Assembly (NCBI GenBank): GCA_003415625.1
Contig: PYIU01000006.1
Span: 558,001 to 622,000, forward strand
DNA: 64,000 nt
Reading direction: 5' to 3'
Source of the DNA: Aquanectria penicillioides
Lineage: Eukaryota; Ascomycota; Sordariomycetes; Hypocreales; Nectriaceae
Shown here: piece by piece, positions 56,573-64,000 of the stretch
Layout: every line of letters begins with the position of its first letter
How positions within the stretch are numbered: the first letter of the stretch is position 1
The notes under the pieces: model-generated
The model's database searches: none
Seen by the model: only the letters and a program-made list of their open reading frames with translations
What the model was told of the DNA's origin: nothing
Translations under genes and position numbers: made by a program

Positions 56573-59500
56573 TCAGCCACGTCCCATGAACTCGTTCTGC
56601 CTCAGGAAGCTGGTCGCCAGCTCGTCACCTCCACGCTCGGCCGCTTCCATCCAGTGAACTGCAACACAAATTAAGCCTGGGTCGCTTCGCACATCACTCT
56701 CCTTGCCCTCGCCGGAGCCAACTCCCACACCTCCGGATCCTCGGGCGCTGCCTCCACCACTACCGAGCCCGTGGCTGCTTCCACTCGAGCCACCAGCACC
56801 CAGTCGGCTTCGCTCGCTTCGCCCGTACATGTCCATCAGGGCCTGCTTAAACACCTCTCGGGGTTTGGACAGGGGCAATGTAGTCCGCTCCACGTATTCG
56901 GGGTTGGACAGGTAGAAGAGTCCCAGCTCTCGCTGCGCCGTGGGAAATCCCTCCTTGGCTGTGATGGCCCACATCTTGCCAGCGTCCTCGAGCTTGTACG
57001 TCGTCGATGGAGGCGGCGGCGTACCGGTCGAGGAGTGGGATACATCAGACGTGACCGACTGGTCAGCGTGCGCCTTGCGGACATGCGTATGGGCCGCAAC
57101 AACTTCGTCCGCCATCTCCACCATGGTTCGGCATACCTCTGACTTGAGCTTCAGAGCTGCCAAAGCCGTGTTCCAGAATGCCTTGCCACGGTCGGGTTTA
57201 TCGAGTACCGAGGGTGGTACAAACGAAGCAATGAACTGCAAGTCGCGGAAGAGTGTCTTGGGTCGAATTGACGCTTCCCGGAACAGCGATTGCAGCTCTT
57301 TCGTAATTGCATCTGTGTTCGCTGCGCCACCAGACATGATCGACCGCGTTTCGGAGCTGCTTTGTCTGGTCTGGTGGCCAAACAATGATGTTTCCAGCTG
57401 GGACTGGATGGCCTGCGATCGACGCTCCTTGACGTTGTCAATGATGCCTTCAAGAGGCGTCGGACGAGCGTTCGCGCCGTGTTCTTCGACAACAACGCTG
57501 GAACCGGCATCAGATCGGTTCCAGCGAGGTCTCTTCTGCGTGCTCGAGTGCAAAGACGCCACAATCAGGTTTTCCAGTTCGTGTAGTGCATTCAACTTAG
57601 CATAAGGGTTGGGGTGAACACAGAACATGTTGAGGAGCCGCTGGTACGCCTTCTTGAAAGGGAATTCATTTGCTTCCTTGGCTGCAGAAAGGCGGGGGGT
57701 CGAGTCGTTGGTTACCGAGCCGTCGTTGATAGCAATTGACGGGGCCTCGGATGCCTCCGAAGCTCGATCTGACGAAGGCTCGCCCGCGCTGCGCAAGTTG
57801 CCGAAGCTCTTCTTCTTCTCAATGACTCTAGGTCGTCCAGAGCTTCGCTTTTCTTTGATCTCAGATCGCCGCCTAGCCCGGCGATCCAGTGCATCTTTGC
57901 GGTCGATGCATTGCTGACCCAGGGTTGAGAACCACGCATCTGTCTCAGATCCTCGTGAAAAGACTTGGTTGCCGAGGTCTGACAGCAGCAGGCTTGTGAG
58001 GGACTGCTTGAGATCGGTAAGGAATCGACTCTTCTCGTCATCCACTCGTTGTTGAAAGACAGTCTCGTTTGAAGACGCCGCGGTACCCGGACGCCCAGTC
58101 GAATAACTTGACGTAGACGGCGCATGGTTATTGTACGGCGGATGAGAGAAGGTGGTCGACAGATTAGTGAGGCTGGTCGTAGGTGAATATCGTGAGGCTC
58201 CCGAGCTGGGCGTCATGACTGGCTGGAACGGTGACCAGAAGGTACTTGACGAATCAAGCGTATGGGCCGGTGAGGCTCGGTCAAAGTATTCTTGCCCGTC
58301 CATAATTTCTGACAAGGTAGCGCTCGCTCGGGGGACACTTTGACGCAGAGAGTCAACGGATTGCTGGCTCGGGTTGTGCATGGAGAGGTTTCTGAGGTCT
58401 CGGGCAAATGAGTTGGGGCGGCTCGATGACGAGGTAAACCTTCGGTCCTGCTCGCTGATGATGCTGGCGGCATCATCTCCTGCCCACGAGTGTTCCCGCT
58501 CTCTTGTCCTCATGCGGTCATACGAAGCCTTGTCGCGCTTGTACAGCTCGCTCGACCACAAAACTGGCGCCTCACGAATGGTTTCTCCCACCAACTTGGA
58601 GATGCATCTGTCCACTTCGCAGCAGAACCGATGGATTCGCTCTTCACCCTGGCAGAAATTCTCAATGCCGTACTTCTGGAGCCAGAGGGAGGTCGTCTCG
58701 GCCTGATCGTCGCTAAGCTTGTTGGGCCCGCCTTGCTCTTCGGAGGCAGCCAGAAGATCCATAATCTGGGATTCCGCCCGATGCAGGTATGCCGAATTGG
58801 GTACCCGGCCCATGTTAGCACGAGATCGTTGGAAGGAACTCCAGCGGCGAGGCATGCCCATCGTCTTCAGGGCCTGGCATATATCGCGACTATAGGTGTA
58901 CTCCTTGGAGTTTCGCACATCCGTCACAAACCACATTTTGTCGCGCATGGCTCGCACACGCTTCATCATTCGGTCAATGAGACCCTCGTGGCGCTCCTGG
59001 CTCTGTTTAAGCCAGACCAACCAGGCGTCATATTCTTCAATGGCTGAAGCAGACCGGCGAATTGAATCCCTGGGTCCCCTAGAGAAGATGTTGATCAGAA
59101 CTGCGAATCCGTTCTCTCGCAAGGTGGGCGACTCCAGAGCATTCAGCTGGTTAAGGGTCTTCCAATACTGATGGGATGAAACGAAGTCGGCAAGTGCCTT
59201 GGATTGGGCCGAAGCCGCTTTCAGCATCGTGATTAAAACAGCTTCTGGCTGGTCATCCTGGGGAGGAGAGGTTGATTCTGATCCAGAAGAGGTTTCGGCC
59301 CCAGAACCAACCTGTCTCCTATATGGGTTTCGACTGGCCATGGATCTCCCTGGCGTGATAATCTTGCTCTTTGACTTGTACCTCTTCAAACCCGAGGCAC
59401 GATTGCTGAGCTGGGTTCGGCCATGTTCGGGCTCCAGACTACGAGGGATCTCGTAGTCTTCAACCAGCCTCAAAATTGAGTCCCGGAGTTGATGGTAATC

Positions 59501-61921
59501 CTTGTCGAGCTCTGGGCCATCCGGCATCTCATCTTCGTCAGTATCTGTGCTCGATGAGTTCTCTTCGTCGTCGAGCTCATCATCAGGGTCAAATGTCATC
59601 TGGGTAGAAAGACTTTTTCCGTCCGAAGAAATAAAAAGAACAACCCACCGCTCCGCGCAAGGGTGGCAGGATCCGCGGACGGCGTCGGAACCAAGGTTTT
59701 GAGTCATCTCATGGAGAGCGAGTCGAAGCCGATAACCGTCATCCTCGTACTTGTTAAGTCGTTTCTGCATCTCAGCGTCCATGGCAGGAGGCGAATATCG
59801 CTGTGGAGTCACCGAAACTTGTTCGTCCATATAACCATCTCGGGAAGCAGTAGCGTCGCTGAAGACCGAGGAAGCGCTAGTGCTGATGATCGAGGCCGTC
59901 TCAAAGTTGTTCCTTGGGTTTGTCATTGAGATTGGCTGAGATATTGCCGACATGCCGGAGATAGACGCAGGGCCAGACCTCAAGCTGCCCGAAGCAGCGG
60001 ATAGGGGCCTCCTCTCTGGGAATATGGCATTGACCAGAGTAACCAAATCCGCGGGGCTGATAACCAAATATGGGTGGACCTCCATAGTTTCCCTGAGGGA
60101 GGTGATGGACCTTGCGGGTAATAGCTTTGCAGCGGGTACCTTGGATTGAGATCCCTGGAATCTGGCGAGGATGCTCTCAACGTGACGTTTAATCTTGGGA
60201 GGGACGTCCACAGGCACGCAGGTTGCTGAGGGCTTTCCGCTCCACATGCTGGAGACGTATTCATGGGCCTTCATGGCGACCTTTTTCAAGATCTTCTCGC
60301 GAGCATAGGGGGTAATGTGGTACTCGGCAAGCATGCCATAGGCTTCGGGGTGGATAATGACACCAAGAAGGAAGACAAAGAAGAGGCATCTCCAAACCAA
60401 CCATCGTGAAGTGTTCTCCACGTACTTGTTGTCCAATTTGCGGAGGATAGCGTTTCCAAGTTCCAAAAGTCCTTCAGGGATTCCAGTGGCATCTTCGTCG
60501 TCGACCAGCTCGAATAGTTGATTTACTGCTCTTTCGTAGAATTCCTTGGCGGCGACTTCGTCTGAGTGATTCCAATCAGAGAGGTTGAAACGAGTGCCAT
60601 GCTGATCCTCGGCCCGGTCCAGAAGGAAGGCTCCGTCCTCAAGGATCTTCATTAGGAACCATTCCATGTTTGACTTGCCTGACCAATCACGCATAGCGGT
60701 CCAGATGTTGAGCACGGAAATGAGGAAGTGCTCACTGGTTGATTTGGGTTCCGAGATCAGGCGGGCCAGGGCGGTTGCCCAGATTTCGGTGCGTCGCTGA
60801 TCCTCGGAACTGTCGGGGCCGGCAGAGTTGGCGAAGCAGGTGTGGATGAGGATAGAGAGGGGGTCGTGGCGCTGGAAGGACAAGAGTCGCTCGATGTCCA
60901 CGGCGGAGCTGCCTCGGCCAGACGCGCTTGCGTGAGACCTCGCAGCGGATCGACCATGGAAGGGAAGGACGGATTCCACAGGCTCCAAACCTTTATGATA
61001 TGTCAAGAAGAAATTCAACTCCGAACTAGTCAGGGAACAAATGCGGGTGGCCAAATAGTCCGGGTTGGTGCGCAGCTGGGTCAAGAAGTCAAGAAAAGTA
61101 TCCCGGGCAGAGGCAGAAATGTCGTGAAGAAAAGGTGTCATGGTCCTCAGAGGGTTGGCACCGGCTACAGAGTTGGTGGGGGTATTCACGCTGTCCGAGG
61201 AGCCCAGGGCGGGGGAGGTCAGTCCCTCCATGTCGGGGTCGAGGAGGGCATATCGGCGGAGTTCATCACAGCTGTTGCGGACGTCGTGGATGGCGTTGTA
61301 GAGGGCCGTAAAGTTGTCCTTGTCATCCCGGCGGAAGTTGTCGACGAGGTTCCGGTGGGCAATCTCGCCGCAGCGAGTCAAGCGGGCGCTCAGGGCAGTA
61401 GAAACCAAACTCCTCTGGAGGCGGAGGCGGGTGTTGGCGCGCTTGCGCTCCTGGTACTTTGAGAGTCGCACAAGATGGGCCAGTTCCTCGAGAGTAGTGC
61501 TATCATTGTCCGGGGAGAGGTGCGGGTTGGTGTACTGGGACACATCCTGCAGGAGGGGCTTGGGTAGGCTGGAAACGGTGGTCTCGGTCGAGGTATCGGC
61601 GGCGGAGGGTGTCACGGGCAGATCGCCGGGACCATGTCGTGAGCTGGGCTTGGAAGGCATGTTTGGCTGTTCCACGAGGGGCTTCCGGGCTGTGGCGATC
61701 ATGGGCGAGTGTTGTTGGGCATGGCCGCGGCGGGAGGCGTCTTCGCTGCGTCGGAGGGCAAGAGGTTGCGACTCGTTGTGAGATCGGCTAGGGCTCGGGG
61801 AGCGGTATCGACGAGGCGGCCGGGACTGTTCCACATGGGCATCGAGGGACGGAGCAGTTGACGTCGAATCCTGAGTGATGGTGGGTGACACGGCTGTAGG
61901 AGTGAAGAAAACCATCAGCAT
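56573..61921 (-). CDS. Large fungal protein with Sel1-like C-terminus and possible RasGAP-like region
   Basis: One uninterrupted frame of 1,782 residues, far longer than chance, with a Ser/Pro/Arg-rich disordered start. A region at about residues 500-555 (WLVWRCLFFVFLLGVIIHPE, then EAYGML and ITPYAREKILKKVA) resembles the RasGAP block that ends in NPEAYGLL plus an I-T-P-x-A-R helix. It is too hydrophobic at its start to exclude a membrane segment. Near the C-terminus, AGKMWAITAKEGFPTAQRELG and AVHWMEAAERGGDELATSFL fit Sel1-like repeats. Several acidic and Gly/Ser-rich linkers separate these blocks. I do not know a named function. The start is uncertain: GTTTTCTTCACTCCTACAG at residues 4-9 could be a splice acceptor, in which case an exon lies further upstream and MLMVFFTPTA is not the true N-terminus. 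Confidence 0.85.
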   Translation of the reverse strand: MLMVFFTPTAVSPTITQDSTSTAPSLDAHVEQSRPPRRYRSPSPSRSHNESQPLALRRSEDASRRGHAQQHSPMIATARKPLVEQPNMPSKPSSRHGPGDLPVTPSAADTSTETTVSSLPKPLLQDVSQYTNPHLSPDNDSTTLEELAHLVRLSKYQERKRANTRLRLQRSLVSTALSARLTRCGEIAHRNLVDNFRRDDKDNFTALYNAIHDVRNSCDELRRYALLDPDMEGLTSPALGSSDSVNTPTNSVAGANPLRTMTPFLHDISASARDTFLDFLTQLRTNPDYLATRICSLTSSELNFFLTYHKGLEPVESVLPFHGRSAARSHASASGRGSSAVDIERLLSFQRHDPLSILIHTCFANSAGPDSSEDQRRTEIWATALARLISEPKSTSEHFLISVLNIWTAMRDWSGKSNMEWFLMKILEDGAFLLDRAEDQHGTRFNLSDWNHSDEVAAKEFYERAVNQLFELVDDEDATGIPEGLLELGNAILRKLDNKYVENTSRWLVWRCLFFVFLLGVIIHPEAYGMLAEYHITPYAREKILKKVAMKAHEYVSSMWSGKPSATCVPVDVPPKIKRHVESILARFQGSQSKVPAAKLLPARSITSLRETMEVHPYLVISPADLVTLVNAIFPERRPLSAASGSLRSGPASISGMSAISQPISMTNPRNNFETASIISTSASSVFSDATASRDGYMDEQVSVTPQRYSPPAMDAEMQKRLNKYEDDGYRLRLALHEMTQNLGSDAVRGSCHPCAERWVVLFISSDGKSLSTQMTFDPDDELDDEENSSSTDTDEDEMPDGPELDKDYHQLRDSILRLVEDYEIPRSLEPEHGRTQLSNRASGLKRYKSKSKIITPGRSMASRNPYRRQVGSGAETSSGSESTSPPQDDQPEAVLITMLKAASAQSKALADFVSSHQYWKTLNQLNALESPTLRENGFAVLINIFSRGPRDSIRRSASAIEEYDAWLVWLKQSQERHEGLIDRMMKRVRAMRDKMWFVTDVRNSKEYTYSRDICQALKTMGMPRRWSSFQRSRANMGRVPNSAYLHRAESQIMDLLAASEEQGGPNKLSDDQAETTSLWLQKYGIENFCQGEERIHRFCCEVDRCISKLVGETIREAPVLWSSELYKRDKASYDRMRTREREHSWAGDDAASIISEQDRRFTSSSSRPNSFARDLRNLSMHNPSQQSVDSLRQSVPRASATLSEIMDGQEYFDRASPAHTLDSSSTFWSPFQPVMTPSSGASRYSPTTSLTNLSTTFSHPPYNNHAPSTSSYSTGRPGTAASSNETVFQQRVDDEKSRFLTDLKQSLTSLLLSDLGNQVFSRGSETDAWFSTLGQQCIDRKDALDRRARRRSEIKEKRSSGRPRVIEKKKSFGNLRSAGEPSSDRASEASEAPSIAINDGSVTNDSTPRLSAAKEANEFPFKKAYQRLLNMFCVHPNPYAKLNALHELENLIVASLHSSTQKRPRWNRSDAGSSVVVEEHGANARPTPLEGIIDNVKERRSQAIQSQLETSLFGHQTRQSSSETRSIMSGGAANTDAITKELQSLFREASIRPKTLFRDLQFIASFVPPSVLDKPDRGKAFWNTALAALKLKSEVCRTMVEMADEVVAAHTHVRKAHADQSVTSDVSHSSTGTPPPPSTTYKLEDAGKMWAITAKEGFPTAQRELGLFYLSNPEYVERTTLPLSKPREVFKQALMDMYGRSERSRLGAGGSSGSSHGLGSGGGSARGSGGVGVGSGEGKESDVRSDPGLICVAVHWMEAAERGGDELATSFLRQNEFMGRG

Positions 61922-61958
61922 TCAAGGTCCGAATGGGAAGAATGAATAGTAGTGGGGG

Positions 61959-61960
<2 letters not shown>

Positions 61961-61997
<37 letters not shown>
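61961..61997 (+). repeat. (GA)18 microsatellite
   Basis: About 18 perfect GA units (CT on the coding strand) lie 40 bp upstream of the large gene's first ATG. CT tracts just before transcription or translation starts are common in this window. Confidence 0.9.
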
Positions 61998-62000
<3 letters not shown>

Positions 62001-63853
62001 GCCAGGAAGCAAGAAGGCAAGCGGAAGGCAGGAGTCAAAAGTCAAAGTCAATGCGAGCTGGCGCAGGCATTGACGTCGACGCAGACACCAGACAGACAAC
62101 ACACGAGCAGTGGCGCAGGCGACGTCGGATTTAACCTACGAGGAGAGGATTGGATGCAGACGGGCGAGGAAAGGGAGCGTTGCATGGAAATCATAGTGAA
62201 CCCATGGACAGAGGTCAACGTCGCAGCCGCGCAGCACCGATGGCAGCTCTCGATGAGAAGCTGCTCACGGGCCTGTCGGGGCGATTGCTTAGAGCTCGAT
62301 GGCGGGGAGGGGAGCGGCTCGAAGTGGTCGCAGTGCGTCCCACGTTAGACGGGATAGCGACAGGGTGAGGGGATCGCAGGACGGTCGAGAGTCGACGGCT
62401 GAGGAGGAGTTTTTGGTTTAAAGAGCAGGCGCGGTTTGTGGGTGGTTGGTGCTGGGCCAGCTAGCAACGACGATTAACTGAGAGAGCGTTGTTGGTGATT
62501 GTTGGTGGTGGTGGGAGTCGACGGTGGGGTAGGTCAGATAGGTTGGGTTGAAGCGAACAGTCTAGTCGACGCCTCGGCCGGGAGGGGAAAGTCGCAAACT
62601 GGGTGGGCGAGTGGGAGAAATCGGAGTCGCCAGAGAGAGGGCACGCACGCACAGGAGAGCGCGATGGCGTTGAGGGTGGCCGAGCAAGAAGAGGAGGAGG
62701 GCTGAAAGGAGGGGAAAGGAGAGAACAGAGGCGGGAGCAGAGCGAGAGAGAAAAAGGAATAGAAGGAGGGAGAGGAGGAGAAAGGGGGGGGTGTAGTAGG
62801 AGGGGAAAAGAGAGCAGAAGAAGCGATCCAAATAGCAGCAGCAACAAACACTGAGGACGCAGCTTAGAATATGAATACTACAACCAGCCATGTACCTACA
62901 TACCATAGTACATGAGAAGGGACTAGGGGGGGGAGGACTGGGACTGGGGTGGCCATGGACTGGGGGGATGCGAGTTAAAGCTCCCAACCTTGCCTTACAT
63001 GACCTTACAGCTGGCAACGTCGAGGCGATTCAAACTCGCTGACTCGCTCGCAGAAACACTGAGGATCCTTGTCGCCGACGAGAGAACCATGGAACCATGC
63101 CATGCGATAGGACGGCCGGGCTGGGGGATGCGATCGGGCTCCGTCCTGTCTCCTGTCAGTCAGTCAGTTTGCCAGAGTCCATCCGGCTGGATTGGGATGG
63201 TGGAGAGCGAATGGTGGAGAGGGACTGGATGGCCACCGCAGTGCACGCCCAGACACCCAGACACCCAGCACGACACAACAGCGCGCAGCAAGCAGCGCAG
63301 CACTCGATAGGTCGCTGACTAGCCACTGCCAACCTTGGGATGGCTGGAGATGGAGGGAGCCATGTACCCAAAAGCTGCCTACCGGCCTGCCAGCCAAGCG
63401 TCGACGGGCACTGACAGGGGTTTGGAGGGTGTCCCCGTAGAGAGAGACCTTAGTGGCCTACAGCACTGCTCCAGCTGCGGAGGACCACAGTGACCGCTGA
63501 CCACTGGCCTCTCTCGCCTTCACTTCTGACTCCTTTTTTTTTCCCTTCCCCTCTGCTGCCCAGTGTCTTGGGAGCTGGGACAGCGCAGTGCAACAATGTG
63601 CAGACCATCAGCAGCACTTCGGTAGCTTGCGCTGGGGGGGGGGGCTGCGACAGTGGACACCACGAGCAGCGACGCTGTTCGTTGGCGGTTGACGGCGCGC
63701 CGGCGCTCGCGTTGGTGCTGGCGTTGGCGCAGGCGGGAGCGGAGCGGGCTCGGGCGGCGCGCGGGCAACAGGGTGACCATGAGGACGCCATAGGCGGGTT
63801 CCAGTGCTGGTCCAGCGCCACTAAACCGCCTTGGGGGCCAATTCACACACAAG

Positions 63854-63879
<26 letters not shown>
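63854..63879 (+). repeat. (CA)13 microsatellite
   Basis: Thirteen CA units are followed by an ACTC tetranucleotide array to about 63904. It is non-coding. Confidence 0.9.
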
Positions 63880-63884
<5 letters not shown>

Positions 63885-64000
63885 ACACTCACTCACTCAC
63901 TCACATAACGCGCACTCACACACACTCTTCCGCGCCTCACTCTTCGGAGGGGACGAGGGAACATCCGCAAAGTTACTTCGTGCGTCCAAAATCTGTGGAT

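Larger units (their letters stand above)
61922..64000. other. Upstream region of the large gene, simple-sequence rich
   Basis: No gene is supported. The sequence is purine-rich on plus at 62690-62830 and holds GA and CA microsatellites. It could include a 5' exon of the large gene or the promoter of a gene beyond the right edge. Confidence 0.5.

Overview
The window looks like nuclear chromosomal DNA of a filamentous ascomycete, most likely a Sordariomycete and possibly Hypocreales. The reasons are: short introns (49-221 nt) with GTRNGY-type donors and mostly CTNAY-like branch points; long promoters upstream of regulators; a PARP gene, a KDM5-type demethylase and zinc-cluster and bZIP factors together; and no operons, CRISPR arrays or prophage. 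The species call is inference only.

Left to right: a DUF1688/URC4-like gene runs off the left edge on the minus strand. About 8.5 kb without a convincing gene follows, ending in a small putative secreted protein (9.1-9.7 kb). Next come FAL1 (minus) and the SF3a subunit 3 splicing factor (plus), diverging from a 306-bp promoter, then SLX1 (plus). A six-exon KDM5 H3K4 demethylase fills 17.7-23.4 kb. GTP cyclohydrolase I (minus) and TAF11 (plus) diverge from a promoter with a CCAAAGT tandem repeat and a CCAAT box. A bZIP factor, a SurE-type phosphatase and mitochondrial ribosomal protein uL1m follow. A 7.3-kb region with only fragmentary ORFs (37.3-44.5 kb) leads to a transcription factor with two tandem Zn2Cys6 clusters. 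The right part holds minus-strand genes: PARP, a small cysteine-rich secreted protein, an F-box protein and a 1,782-residue fungal protein with Sel1-like repeats. The last 2 kb is the promoter region of that large gene.

Most genes are unrelated housekeeping or regulatory loci, not a cluster. Several act in nuclear information processing (FAL1, SF3a3, KDM5, TAF11, PARP, SLX1), but neighbours share at most divergent promoters.

The strongest unexpected signal is technical. KDM5 (two certain breaks, one probable), TAF11 and PARP each read correctly only if one base is added at or beside a homopolymer run. All breaks have the same sign (one base missing) and fall in widely conserved genes, so systematic homopolymer under-calling is the leading explanation, not gene decay. 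The best biological leads are the twin zinc-cluster factor, the cysteine-rich secreted protein, the putative secreted protein at 9.1 kb and the large orphan protein. I found no clear previously undescribed multi-gene system.
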